Below are positions 26,394 to 35,179 of a stretch of DNA of 64,000 nucleotides, one piece after another. Positions within the stretch are counted from its first letter, which is position 1; each line of letters begins with the position of its first letter. Position numbers and translations under genes: made by a program. Location of the stretch: NCBI RefSeq assembly GCF_014764365.1, contig NZ_CP061718.1:1674001-1738000 (forward strand), read 5' to 3'. Origin of the DNA: Roseococcus microcysteis (lineage in GTDB: Bacteria; Pseudomonadota; Alphaproteobacteria; Acetobacterales; Acetobacteraceae). Below the pieces are notes generated by a model, which ran no database searches, was not told the origin of the DNA, and worked only from the letters and a program-made list of their open reading frames with translations.

Positions 26394-27211
26394 TGAACTA
26401 CCGCCACGCCTTCCACGCCGGCAATTTCGCCGACTGCATGAAGCATGCGCTGCTGGTCTGGCTGCTGCGGGCGCTGGCGCGCAAGCCCGCACCCTTCCAT
26501 GTGCTGGACAGCCATGCCGGCATCGGCCGCTACAGCCTGGACAGCGAGGAAGCCCAGCGCACCGGCGAATGGCGCGCGGGCATTGGCCGGCTGATGGACC
26601 TCACCGAAGGGCCGCTGGCCGATTATGTGGCGCTGGTGCGGGCGGAGGGCGGCTATCCCGGTTCGCCCGCGCTGGCGGCCGCGCTGCTGCGCGAACAGGA
26701 CCGGCTTTCGCTGGTGGAACTGCATGAGGCGGACCACGCCACGCTGCGCACCACCTTCCGCCGCGACCCGCGCGTGGCCATCCATCGCCGCGACGCCTGG
26801 GAGGCGGTGCGGGCGCTGACGCCCTTCCCCCAGAAGCGCGGCCTGGTGCTGATGGACCCGCCCTTCGAGCAGCCCGGCGAATACGAACGCCTGACCGCCG
26901 CCATCGCCGAGGTGAACCGCCGCGCCCGCGGCCTGGTGCAGGCCGCCTGGTATCCGGTGAAGGGCCGCGCGCCGGTGCGCGCCTTCCACGCCGCGCTGGC
27001 GGAGACGGGCGTGCGCGACATCCTCGCCGCCGAACTCCATCTGCGCGAACCCACCGATGCGGCGCGGCTGAACGGTTGCGGGCTGATCGTGGTGAACCCG
27101 CCCTTCGGCTTCGAGGAAGCGGCCCGCGACATCCTGGCCGCCCTGCACGCGCGGCTCGCCACCGGAGAGGCCGGGGGCGGCTGGGCGCTGACCCGCATCG
27201 CCGATGAGTGA
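26393..27211 (+). CDS. rlmJ: 23S rRNA (adenine2030-N6)-methyltransferase RlmJ
   Basis: A 272-residue SAM-dependent methyltransferase that modifies A2030 of 23S rRNA. MNYRHAFHAGNFADCMKH at the N-terminus, LDSHAGIGRY (SAM site) and the catalytic LMDPPFEQPGEYERL (Asp155-Pro-Pro-Phe158) are diagnostic. It overlaps the ABC transporter gene by one base and gpsA by eight, so the three form an operon. Confidence 0.95.
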   Translation: MNYRHAFHAGNFADCMKHALLVWLLRALARKPAPFHVLDSHAGIGRYSLDSEEAQRTGEWRAGIGRLMDLTEGPLADYVALVRAEGGYPGSPALAAALLREQDRLSLVELHEADHATLRTTFRRDPRVAIHRRDAWEAVRALTPFPQKRGLVLMDPPFEQPGEYERLTAAIAEVNRRARGLVQAAWYPVKGRAPVRAFHAALAETGVRDILAAELHLREPTDAARLNGCGLIVVNPPFGFEEAARDILAALHARLATGEAGGGWALTRIADE

Positions 27212-28181
27212 GGTGGCGGTGATGGGCGCGGGCGCCTGGGGCACGGCGCTGGCCATCCATGCGGCGCGGCTCGGCCATCGCGTGACGCTCTGGGCGCGCG
27301 ATGCGGACCACGCCCGCGCCATGGCGGCGGCGGGCGTGAATGCGCGCCGCCTGCCAGGCCAGCCCTTCCCGGAGGGGCTGCACGCCACCCACGACGCCGC
27401 TGCCATGGCCTCCGCGCGGCTGGTCATCCTGGCCGTGCCCATGCAGCCGCTGCGGCAGGTGCTGGCCGCCCTGCCCGCCGCCCTGCCGCCCCTGCTGCTG
27501 GCCTGCAAGGGGCTGGAGGCGACCACCGGCCTGCTGCCGCTGGAAGTGCTGGCACAGGCCCGCCCCGGCCATCCGGCGGGCATCCTCTCCGGCCCCAATT
27601 TCGCGCATGAGGTGGCGGCCGGCCTGCCAGCGGCCAGCGTCGTTGCCGCCGCTGATGCCACGCTGCGCGAGGAGGCCCAGGCCCTGCTCTCGGGCGCGGC
27701 GCTGCGCCTCTATGCCAGTGAGGACGTGCTGGGCGTGCAGCTCGGCGGGGCGGCGAAGAACGTGCTGGCCATCGCGGCCGGCGTCGCCACCGGGGCGGGG
27801 CTGGGCGAGAATGCCCGTGCGGCCTTGATCACGCGCGGGCTGGCGGAACTCTCGCGGCTGGTGGTGGGCCTGGGCGGGCGGGCCGAGACGGCGGCGGGCC
27901 TCTCGGGCCTGGGCGATCTGCTGCTGACGGCCACAGGGCCGGGCAGCCGCAACACCTCGCTCGGCATGGCGCTGGGGCGGGGTGAGGCGCTGGCCGACAT
28001 CCTGGCCGGACGCAGCAGCGTGACCGAAGGGGTGGCCACCGCCCCCGCCTTGCTTTCCCGCGCGGCGGAGGCCGGGGTGGAGCTGCCCGTCTGCGCCGCG
28101 GTGGCCGCCCTGCTGGAGGGGCGGCTCGATGTCCAGGGCGCCGTGCGCGCCCTGCTGGAGCGGCCGCTCAAGGCCGAATAG
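27204..28181 (+). CDS. gpsA: NAD(P)H-dependent glycerol-3-phosphate dehydrogenase
   Basis: A 325-residue enzyme that reduces dihydroxyacetone phosphate to sn-glycerol 3-phosphate for phospholipid synthesis. AVMGAGAWGTALA (Rossmann loop), LLLACKGLE, GILSGPNFAHEVAAGLP, LGGAAKNVLAIAAG (catalytic Lys) and GLGDLLLTATGPGSRN are all present. The start overlaps rlmJ by 8 nt. It is convergent with the hemY-like gene. Confidence 0.96.
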   Translation: MSEVAVMGAGAWGTALAIHAARLGHRVTLWARDADHARAMAAAGVNARRLPGQPFPEGLHATHDAAAMASARLVILAVPMQPLRQVLAALPAALPPLLLACKGLEATTGLLPLEVLAQARPGHPAGILSGPNFAHEVAAGLPAASVVAAADATLREEAQALLSGAALRLYASEDVLGVQLGGAAKNVLAIAAGVATGAGLGENARAALITRGLAELSRLVVGLGGRAETAAGLSGLGDLLLTATGPGSRNTSLGMALGRGEALADILAGRSSVTEGVATAPALLSRAAEAGVELPVCAAVAALLEGRLDVQGAVRALLERPLKAE

Positions 28182-28196
28182 TCAGACGCCTCAGCC

Positions 28197-29432
28197 TCAA
28201 CCCGGCCGGCGCCACACGATCCGCCCCACCGTCCCGCAGGCGGAGCAGGCGGGCTCCCAATTGGCATGGATATGGCCACAGGCCTCGCACACCCAGGCGG
28301 GGGGCGGGGGGGCTTCCTGGGCGCGGCGGTCCCATTCTTGCTGCGCGGCGTCGGAGAAACCCGCGCCCTGCTCGGACCGCTCCAGTGCGGCCATGAGCTG
28401 ATACCAGCGGCGGTCGAGGTCGCCCGACTGTTCCCACGCCACCAGATCCTGTCGCGCGCGCACCGTCTGGCCCGCACCCAGCGCCACCAGCGCGCGTAGC
28501 GCCCGGCTTTCGGGATGGGCCACATGGGTGCGCGTCAGGTCGTCCACCAGGCGCAGCCTTCCGGCGGGGTCCGTCTCGGGACCGATCCAGGCGCTGGCGA
28601 TGGCCGGGTGCGGCGCGGCCTCCCAGCTCTGGCGCAGCACGGACAGGCCCGCATCGCCACCCAAGCGGGCCGCAAGGGCCAGGGCCGCGGGGGCGAAGCC
28701 CGGGTCGGCCTGGAAGGCCTGGCGCTCGAAGGCGCGGGCCTCGGCGGCGGTTTCGGCATCGCGCGCGGCGGCCAGCGCCAAGGGCGCGATGGGCGCGTCG
28801 TCGGGAGCCAGCGCCAGCGCCTCGCGCCAATCCTGGCGGCGCATCGCGGCCTCGCCCTGCTCCAGGCGCAGCGACTGGGCGCGGGGCTCGGCCTTCGCGG
28901 CCTCGCGCGCCAGACGTTCCTGCGCCTCGGCATCACCGCGGGCCTTGGCCTGTTCCATCAGGCCCTGCAGGCCCAGGAACTTGGCGTCGCTGCGGGCGGC
29001 CAGCGCCTCATAGGCGGCGGTCACGCCGGCTTCGTCGCCCTGGGCGCGGGCGGCCTCGGCCTCCATGGCCAGCAGGGGCGCGGTTTCGCCGGCCAGGCGC
29101 TTGGCCTCGGCCAGTTCGGCGCGGGCGGTGGCGGGCTGGCCGGCGGCCAGCGCCACCATGGCGCGCGTAACGGCGATCTCGGCCATGGCCCGGTTGTCCA
29201 GGTCCACGCGCAGCTTCCGCCGCTCCGGCGTGCGGACCATCCAGGAATAGAGCCGCAGCCCCAGGTGGAACAGCACGAAGGCGCCGAGCAGCAGCAGCAC
29301 CGCGACGGGCAGCGAGACACCGATCCAGTATTCCCCGGCCGCGATCTCGATCTGCCCACTCAGCCCCAGCGCCCAGGCCACGACCGCGATGACGACCGCG
29401 ATGAGGATGACGTAGTTGAGGATGCGCGCCAT
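28197..29432 (-). CDS. hemY: HemY-like TPR membrane protein with C-terminal zinc ribbon
   Basis: A 411-residue inner-membrane protein found beside heme genes in proteobacteria. Two N-terminal helices (about 5-25 and 37-59) end in LRLYSWMVRTPERRK, the HemY_N signature. A long TPR-like alpha-helical domain (about 75-350) follows. The C-terminus has a CEACG...CSACG zinc ribbon, typical of the alphaproteobacterial form. Its role in heme synthesis is indirect and not biochemically settled. It is the last gene of the hemC-hemD-mitofilin-hemY operon. Confidence 0.88.
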   Translation of the reverse strand: MARILNYVILIAVVIAVVAWALGLSGQIEIAAGEYWIGVSLPVAVLLLLGAFVLFHLGLRLYSWMVRTPERRKLRVDLDNRAMAEIAVTRAMVALAAGQPATARAELAEAKRLAGETAPLLAMEAEAARAQGDEAGVTAAYEALAARSDAKFLGLQGLMEQAKARGDAEAQERLAREAAKAEPRAQSLRLEQGEAAMRRQDWREALALAPDDAPIAPLALAAARDAETAAEARAFERQAFQADPGFAPAALALAARLGGDAGLSVLRQSWEAAPHPAIASAWIGPETDPAGRLRLVDDLTRTHVAHPESRALRALVALGAGQTVRARQDLVAWEQSGDLDRRWYQLMAALERSEQGAGFSDAAQQEWDRRAQEAPPPPAWVCEACGHIHANWEPACSACGTVGRIVWRRPG

Positions 29433-29435
29433 GGT

Positions 29436-30407
29436 TCAGCCCCCCGCGAGGTCGCGCAGCGCGGCGCGCGCCGCGACCAGCGCTTCCGCCTGCGCGATCC
29501 AGCCTTGCATGGGCGCGCGATGGCTGTCGGGAAGCTGGCCCAGGTGCCGCACGGCGCCGGCCAGGTCCCCGGCGGTCAGCGCGCGGCGGGCACGTTCCAG
29601 CATGGCTTCGTTGGCATCGCCCCAGATCACGTCCTCGCCGCGGCGAATGGTGAAGAGGCTGCCGATGCCGCGCGGCTGGCCCTCGGCCACCTGGGCGCGG
29701 GCGGCGCGCACGCTTTCCTCGAAGGAGAGGCGCAGGGCGGGCTCGGTCGGCGGCGCCGTCTCGGCGAAGCGGGCCAGCGCGGGCGGCGCCTCGCCCGGCA
29801 GGCGCGCCAGCACCGGGCCAAGCGGCTGCCCGGCCGCCAGGCGGGAGCGCAGGGTCTCGACCAGCACGAGGCGGGCGGTGTTGGCCTCGGCGGCCTCCAG
29901 CCGCTCGGCAAGCGGGGCGATGCGGGCGGCCAGCGCCTGCGCCTCGGCCTCGCTGCGGGTCAGGCTGTTCTGCATGGCGGCCAGGCGTTCGGCGGCCTCA
30001 CGAGCCTGGGTCTCGGCGGCATCGAGCCGGGCGCGCAGGTCGGAGAGGTCGGCGGCGGGGGCAGGTGCCGCGGCCGGGGCCGGCGCGGGTTGCGGCGCCG
30101 GGGCCGGCTGCGCCGCCGGTGCTGGCGCGGCCGAGACGGGGGCGGGCGTGGCCGGCGTGGCGCGCTCGGCCGGGGCGGCGGGGGCCTCCTGGCGCGGCTG
30201 CGGGGCCGGGGCGGGCGCATCGCCGCCGCGCATCACGGAGAAGCTGGCGCCAACCAGCACGATGGCGGCCACGCCGATGGCGAGCCAGGCCGGGTCGAAG
30301 GGCAGGCCACCGCTGGGCGGGTGGTCATGTCCGGTCGCAAGCGTCTGCATGGTCACATCCGGGCTCGAAGGAGGGTTCGCCGGCGAGGGCTTCGTGCTCT
30401 GGGTCAT
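29436..30407 (-). CDS. Mitofilin-like membrane protein (COG4223 type)
   Basis: A 323-residue protein with one membrane helix at about 41-58, an Ala/Pro-rich periplasmic linker (about 63-125), a coiled-coil stretch (LRARLDAAETQAREAAERL onward, about 127-185) and a globular C-terminal domain with GSLFTIRRGEDVIWG. This domain order is that of alphaproteobacterial homologues of mitochondrial Mic60/mitofilin, which help shape the cytoplasmic membrane and are encoded beside hem genes. Start ATG 30407 overlaps the hemD stop by 4 nt. Confidence 0.88.
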   Translation of the reverse strand: MTQSTKPSPANPPSSPDVTMQTLATGHDHPPSGGLPFDPAWLAIGVAAIVLVGASFSVMRGGDAPAPAPQPRQEAPAAPAERATPATPAPVSAAPAPAAQPAPAPQPAPAPAAAPAPAADLSDLRARLDAAETQAREAAERLAAMQNSLTRSEAEAQALAARIAPLAERLEAAEANTARLVLVETLRSRLAAGQPLGPVLARLPGEAPPALARFAETAPPTEPALRLSFEESVRAARAQVAEGQPRGIGSLFTIRRGEDVIWGDANEAMLERARRALTAGDLAGAVRHLGQLPDSHRAPMQGWIAQAEALVAARAALRDLAGG

Positions 30408-31114
30408 GGGCTACCTAGCAACTCCAGCATATGATCTTGATCAGACCGCGAAGCGATCCGGACGGTGCGCCAGGGCCATGCGGAGAGCACCGCCGCGACG
30501 CGTGGACTGATCGCGATGGCGACCATGCCGGGGGCTGCCCCCGTCAGGCCGCCTTCGGCAAGGTGGCGCAAGCTACACGCGGCACTGCGTGGCGAGAAGA
30601 ACAGCGCATGCCCGACCTTCCCTTGCCCGATCGCTAACGCGGCCGCGGGGGGCAGGGTTGGCGCCTCGCGCGCCGCATAGGCGATGCGCCGCATCACCCG
30701 GAAACCCAGGGCGCGCAGGTTGTTGGCCAGTTCCATGGAATAGCCGCGCCCCACCGCCAGCAGCAGCGGCCCCGCCGCGGGGTCCAGCCGCGCGGCGCAG
30801 AGGCGGGTGAGCGAGGCCGCATCCCCCTCCGCCGCCACGACATCGGTGAAGCCCTGGGCGCGGGCGGCCTCGGCCGTGCCCTCGCCCACCGCATAGACCG
30901 GGATGGGCCAGGGGCTGAGCGCGCGGGCCGCCGCCCGGCTGGGCAGCAGCAGCGCCTGGGCGGGCGGCAATGGGCCCGGCGGGCAGGGCGTCAGCACCAG
31001 GGCCGGCGCCAGCACCGGGCACCAACCGAGCGTGGCGATGCGGGACGCGGTCTCGGCCGCGCCGGGCTCGGGGCGGGTGATCAGCACGCCCCGCCGGGGC
31101 GCCTCGTCAACCAA
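30404..31114 (-). CDS. hemD: Uroporphyrinogen-III synthase
   Basis: A roughly 236-residue enzyme that cyclises hydroxymethylbilane to uroporphyrinogen III. VLITRPEPGAAETASRI at the N-terminus, VYAVGEGTAEAARAQGF, the interdomain GDAASLTRL and FFSPRSAACSL are recognisable. No ATG is available near the start. TTG at 31114 overlaps the hemC stop region and GTG at 31087 is the other candidate; the domain begins immediately after GTG, so the start is uncertain. HemD sequences are always poorly conserved, but position between hemC and mitofilin supports the call. Confidence 0.9.
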   Translation of the reverse strand: MVDEAPRRGVLITRPEPGAAETASRIATLGWCPVLAPALVLTPCPPGPLPPAQALLLPSRAAARALSPWPIPVYAVGEGTAEAARAQGFTDVVAAEGDAASLTRLCAARLDPAAGPLLLAVGRGYSMELANNLRALGFRVMRRIAYAAREAPTLPPAAALAIGQGKVGHALFFSPRSAACSLRHLAEGGLTGAAPGMVAIAISPRVAAVLSAWPWRTVRIASRSDQDHMLELLGSP

Positions 31115-32102
31115 AGATGTCCACCGGGCTGTCGGCGCGCAACTCCTCGCCCAGCGCCTGGCCGATCCGGGCGGCGTCGGTCGCGTCGCCACGCACCTCG
31201 CGCTTGAGCAGGAAGGAGCCATCCTCCCGCGCCACCAGCCCCGTCAGGCGCAGCGTGCCATCGGGCAGCAGGCGGGCATGGCCGCCGATGGGCGTGCGGC
31301 AGGACCCGTCCAGCGCGGCCAGCAGGGCGCGCTCCGCCTTGGAGACGGCGGCGGCCTCCTGGTCCTCGATGGCGGAGAGCATCTCGCGCAGTTCCACGTC
31401 GTCGGCCCGCGTGGTGATGCCCACGATGCCCTGGCCGGCGGCGGGCACCATCACCTCGGGGTCCAGGACCAGGGAGGCGCGATCCTCCAACCCCAGCCGG
31501 CGCAGGCCCGCCAGCGCCAGCAGGCTGCCCGCGACCTCGCCGCCCGCCACGCGGGAAAGGCGCGTCTGCACATTGCCGCGCAAGGTCACCACCTGCAGGT
31601 CCGGCCGCACGGCCAGCATCTGCGCCTGCCGCCGCAGCGAGGAGGAGCCGATGACGGCGCCATGCGGCAGGCAGGCATAGGGATCGGCCGGGTCGGGGGC
31701 GCCCGTGTTCTGCCCCAGGATCAGCGCATCCCGCGCATCCTCGCGCCGCAGCGTGCAGGCGAGCACGATGCCGGGGGGAAGCTCGGTTTCCAGGTCCTTC
31801 AGGGAATGGACCGCGAAATCCACCCGCCCATCGGCCAGCGCCTCATGGATTTCCTTGGCGAACAGCCCCTTGCCGCCGATCTCGGCCAGGCGGCGGTTCT
31901 GGATGGCGTCACCCGTTGTGGTGATGGCATGTTCCTCAAAGGCATCCATCGCGCGCAGCACGGGGCAGAAGCGCGTCAGGATTTCCAGGAAATGCCGCGT
32001 CTGCCAGAGCGCGAGCGGCGAGGCACGGGTGCCCACCCTCAGCGGCAGGCTTCGCTTCCGCGCGTGGTTCACGCGCGGGGGTCCGGAGATGGCGGAAGAC
32101 AT
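31107..32102 (-). CDS. hemC: Porphobilinogen deaminase (hydroxymethylbilane synthase)
   Basis: A 331-residue enzyme that polymerises four porphobilinogens. LRVGTRASPLALWQ, HSLKDLETELP (Asp103), GSSSLRRQAQ, LRGNVQTRL and GSCRTPIGG (Cys268, cofactor attachment) are present. Length is slightly above the usual 310 because of about 20 extra N-terminal residues; an internal start is possible. It is divergent from tsaD with only 25 bp between starts, a common alphaproteobacterial layout. Confidence 0.96.
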   Translation of the reverse strand: MSSAISGPPRVNHARKRSLPLRVGTRASPLALWQTRHFLEILTRFCPVLRAMDAFEEHAITTTGDAIQNRRLAEIGGKGLFAKEIHEALADGRVDFAVHSLKDLETELPPGIVLACTLRREDARDALILGQNTGAPDPADPYACLPHGAVIGSSSLRRQAQMLAVRPDLQVVTLRGNVQTRLSRVAGGEVAGSLLALAGLRRLGLEDRASLVLDPEVMVPAAGQGIVGITTRADDVELREMLSAIEDQEAAAVSKAERALLAALDGSCRTPIGGHARLLPDGTLRLTGLVAREDGSFLLKREVRGDATDAARIGQALGEELRADSPVDIFG

Positions 32103-32127
32103 GGAGGGGTCATATAGGTCGCATCCG

Positions 32128-33168
32128 ATGAACGAAACCCGACCATATGCAGGTCTGCCGCGCCCGATTCTCGGTCTTGAGGCGAGCTGCGACGAAACCG
32201 CCGCCGCCGTGCTGGACGCGGAGGGGCGCATCCTGGCCGAGGCGGTCTTCACCCAGCAGGAGGAACATGCCCGCTTCGGCGGCGTGGTGCCCGAGATCGC
32301 GGCCCGGGCGCATTTGGCGCGCCTGCCCGGCCTGGTGCGGCGGGTGCTTGCGGAAGCGGGGCTTTCCGTGGCCGATCTCGGCGGCGTGGCGGCCACGGCC
32401 GGGCCTGGGCTGATCGGTGGCCTCGTGGTCAGCGCCAGCTATGGCAAGGGGCTGGCCATGGGGGCGGGCCTGCCCTTTATCGGCGTGAACCACCTCGAGG
32501 CCCATGCCCTGACCGCGCGCCTGCCGGGCCTGTTTCCGGAACCGCCGGCCTACCCTTACCTGTTGCTGCTGCTCTCGGGCGGGCATTGCCAATGCGTGGC
32601 GGTGGAAGGCCTGGGGCGCTACCGCCGCCTCGGCACCACGCTGGATGACGCGGTGGGCGAAGCCTTCGACAAGGCCGCCAAGCTGATGGGCCTGCCCTGG
32701 CCGGGCGGGCCGCATCTGGAACGGCTGGCCGCGCAAGGCGATGCGCGCGCCGTGCCCCTGCCCCGGCCGCTGCTGGGGCGGGTGGGGTGCGACTTCTCCT
32801 TCTCCGGGCTCAAGACGGCGGTGGCCCAGGCGGTGGGCAAGGGCTTCGCCCATGCCGACATCGCCGCCAGCTTCCAGGCCAGCGTCGCCGCCGTGCTGGC
32901 CGATCGCGCGCGCCACGCGCACGCCATGCTGCCCGAGGCGACGGCGCTGGTGGTGGCGGGCGGCGTCGCCGCCAACCAGGCGGTGCGGGCCGCACTGGCC
33001 TCGGCCACCCCCCTGCCCTTGCTCGCCCCGCCTTTGCGCCTCTGCACCGACAATGCCGTGATGGTGGCCTGGGCGGGGCTGGAGCGGCTGCGGGCGGGGC
33101 AGCGGGACCCGATGGACCTCGCCCCGCGCCCACGCTGGCCGCTGGGGGAGCTCGCCGCTCCGCATTGA
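32128..33168 (+). CDS. tsaD: tRNA threonylcarbamoyladenosine transferase TsaD
   Basis: A 346-residue ASKHA-fold protein that with TsaB and TsaE transfers threonylcarbamoyl to A37 of ANN-decoding tRNAs. LGLEASCDETAAAVLD at the N-terminus, GVVPEIAARAHL, the iron-binding GVNHLEAHALTA (His122, His126), LSGGHCQ, GTTLDDAVGEAFDKAAKLMGL and CTDNAVMVAWAG are intact. Start ATG 32128. It is divergent from hemC. Confidence 0.97.
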   Translation: MNETRPYAGLPRPILGLEASCDETAAAVLDAEGRILAEAVFTQQEEHARFGGVVPEIAARAHLARLPGLVRRVLAEAGLSVADLGGVAATAGPGLIGGLVVSASYGKGLAMGAGLPFIGVNHLEAHALTARLPGLFPEPPAYPYLLLLLSGGHCQCVAVEGLGRYRRLGTTLDDAVGEAFDKAAKLMGLPWPGGPHLERLAAQGDARAVPLPRPLLGRVGCDFSFSGLKTAVAQAVGKGFAHADIAASFQASVAAVLADRARHAHAMLPEATALVVAGGVAANQAVRAALASATPLPLLAPPLRLCTDNAVMVAWAGLERLRAGQRDPMDLAPRPRWPLGELAAPH

Positions 33169-33200
33169 CCCAGGGAGGAGGCGGGCGCACCATAAAAAAC

Positions 33201-34415
33201 ATGACCGAAACGACCCTGTCCCCCCGCCGTGACGCGCAAATCTGCGCCCTGATCGGGACCGGGCATTTCCTCAGCCATTTCTACGTGCTCTGCCTGCCGC
33301 CGCTGTTCCTGGCCTGGCGGGCGGAGTTCGACGTCTCCTTCGCCATGCTGGGCCTTTCGGTGGCGCTGATGAGCGGCGTCACCGCCCTGCTCCAGACGCC
33401 GGTGGGCTTTCTCGTGGATCGCCACGGCGCGCGGCCCTACCTGGTGGGCGGCACGCTGCTGATGGCGCTGTCCATCGCCGCCATGGCCTTCGTGACCGAC
33501 TACCGGCTGATCCTGGTGCTGGCGGTGCTCTCGGGCATCGGCAATTCCGTGATCCATCCCGCGGACTACGCCATCCTCGCGGGCTCCGTGCGGAAGGAGT
33601 TCATGGGCCGCGCCTTCGCCCTGCACACCTTCACGGGCAATCTCGGCTTCGCCATGGCGCCGCCCGTCATCGCCACGCTGCTGCTGGTGATGGATTGGCG
33701 CGGGGCGCTGCTGCTGGTGGGGCTGCTGGGCGTGCCGGTGGTGGGGGCCATCCTGCTGCAATCGCGCATCCTGAGCGACCAGCCCAAGGCGCGCGGCCCG
33801 AAACCCGAGGGCGGGGCGCGGCTGCTGACCTCCAAGCCCATCCTCGCCTTCTTCGCCTTCTTCCTGCTCTCGGCCATGGCGGGCTCGGGGGTGACGGCCT
33901 TCCTCATCACCGTGCTGGGGGTGCTGTGGGCCACGCCCGTCGCCATCGCCTCGGTGGCGCTGACGGGCTACATGGCGGGTGCGACGGGCGGCACGCTGGT
34001 CGGCGGCTGGTGGGCGGACAAGAAGGGCGGCAACCTGCTGGGCTTCGTGGTGGTGCTGACCGGCATCTCCATGGCGCTGATCCTCTCCATGGGGCTGGTG
34101 GATTGGGGCCAATGGCTGCTGCTGCCGGTGGCCTTCGCGGCGGGGCTGTGCCTCGGCGCCTCCCGCACCCCGCGCGACGTGATGCTGAAGGAGGCCTGCC
34201 CGCCCGGCGAGGTCGGCAAGGTCTTCGGCTTCGTCAGCGCCGGCCTGCCGCTGGGCTCGGCCATCATGCCCGTGCCCATGGGCTTCCTGATTGACCTGGG
34301 CTTCGCCTGGGCGGTGCTGCCCACGGTCGCGGTGCTGCTGGGGCTTTCCCTGCTCTGCGCCGGCGCGGCGCGGGGCATGTCCGCCCCGGCCCCCCGGATG
34401 CAGCCGGCCGAATAG
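33201..34415 (+). CDS. Major facilitator superfamily transporter
   Basis: A 404-residue, 12-helix inner-membrane carrier. GHFLSHFYVLCLPPLFLAW (helix 1), GFLVDRHGARPYLVGG (MFS motif A in loop 2-3), SGIGNSVIHPADYAIL and GTLVGGWWADKKGG (second half motif A) are visible. The HFLSHFY/HPADYA pattern resembles FosmidomycinR/NarK-like or oxalate-type carriers, but the substrate cannot be inferred. It lies 32 bp after tsaD and 2 bp before the TRIC-like gene. Confidence 0.88.
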   Translation: MTETTLSPRRDAQICALIGTGHFLSHFYVLCLPPLFLAWRAEFDVSFAMLGLSVALMSGVTALLQTPVGFLVDRHGARPYLVGGTLLMALSIAAMAFVTDYRLILVLAVLSGIGNSVIHPADYAILAGSVRKEFMGRAFALHTFTGNLGFAMAPPVIATLLLVMDWRGALLLVGLLGVPVVGAILLQSRILSDQPKARGPKPEGGARLLTSKPILAFFAFFLLSAMAGSGVTAFLITVLGVLWATPVAIASVALTGYMAGATGGTLVGGWWADKKGGNLLGFVVVLTGISMALILSMGLVDWGQWLLLPVAFAAGLCLGASRTPRDVMLKEACPPGEVGKVFGFVSAGLPLGSAIMPVPMGFLIDLGFAWAVLPTVAVLLGLSLLCAGAARGMSAPAPRMQPAE

Positions 34416-34417
34416 CC

Positions 34418-35056
34418 ATGCTGGAGCAATGGCTGCCATGGCTGGACATGGCGGGCATCGCGGTCTTCGCGGCCTCCGGCGCGCTGGTCGCCTCGCGCAA
34501 GGAGATGGACGCGGTGGGCTTCGTGCTGCTGGCCTGCGTGACGGGCTTCGGCGGCGGCACGCTGCGCGACCTGCTGCTGGGCAACACCCCGGTCTTCTGG
34601 CTGCGCGCGCCGGAGGTGGTGGGGGTGGCCGCCGCCGCGGGCCTGCTGGTCTTCTTCATCGCGCACCGGGTCGAGAACCGCTTCCGCGCCCTGCTCTGGG
34701 CCGATGCGGTGGGGCTGTCCCTCTTTGCCGTGGCGGGCGCCGAGATCGCGCTGGAAGCGGGCGCCGCGCCCTGGGCCGCCGTGCTGCTGGGCGTGGTGAC
34801 GGCCACCTTCGGCGGCATCATCCGCGACGTGATCAGCAACGAGGTGCCGCTGATCCTGCGGCGCGAGATCTATGTCACCGCCGCCGCCGCCGGTGCGGCG
34901 GGCTTCGTGGTGCTGACCCAGGCCGGGCTGTGGCGGGAACCCGCCTTCGCGCTCGGCCTGCTGACCTGCTTCACCATCCGCGCCCTCGCCCTGCTGCGCG
35001 GCTGGAGCCTGCCCGCCTACAAGGGCCGCCCCGGGCGCGAACATCCGGACCGCTGA
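34418..35056 (+). CDS. TRIC-like/UPF0126 membrane protein
   Basis: A 212-residue protein of about seven membrane helices built from two repeats. Each repeat carries a glycine hinge plus Arg-Asp: GFGGGTLRDLLLG in the first and TFGGIIRDVISNE in the second. This is the PF03458 duplication; prokaryotic members form trimeric potassium-permeable channels. The start is 2 bp after the MFS stop, so translation is probably coupled. Physiological role unknown. Confidence 0.92.
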   Translation: MLEQWLPWLDMAGIAVFAASGALVASRKEMDAVGFVLLACVTGFGGGTLRDLLLGNTPVFWLRAPEVVGVAAAAGLLVFFIAHRVENRFRALLWADAVGLSLFAVAGAEIALEAGAAPWAAVLLGVVTATFGGIIRDVISNEVPLILRREIYVTAAAAGAAGFVVLTQAGLWREPAFALGLLTCFTIRALALLRGWSLPAYKGRPGREHPDR

Positions 35057-35102
35057 GCGCGCGCTCAGTTGACGCAAGGCCTTGCGCGACCAACCTTCCA
35101 GA

Positions 35103-35158
35103 GGGCCGGCACGCCGCCGGCCCCTGCGCAACACCCCAAGGCGCCCTCCCCGGGCGCC
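35103..35158. terminator. Two consecutive GC hairpins after the TRIC-like gene
   Basis: Stem 1 is GGGCCGGC/GCCGGCCC at 35103-35123 with a 5-nt loop. Stem 2 is GGCGCCC/GGGCGCC at 35140-35158 with a 5-nt loop. Both lie in the 123-bp gap between the TRIC-like gene and the HtrA-like gene. They probably end the upstream transcript or stabilise its 3' end; there is no T-run. Confidence 0.4.
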
Positions 35159-35179
35159 CCAGGAGAATCCGGACCCGTC

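Noticed and set aside
26045-27661. Minus-strand open frame antisense to the glucan exporter, rlmJ and gpsA
   Set aside because: It is antisense to three intact, motif-bearing genes and shows no domain.
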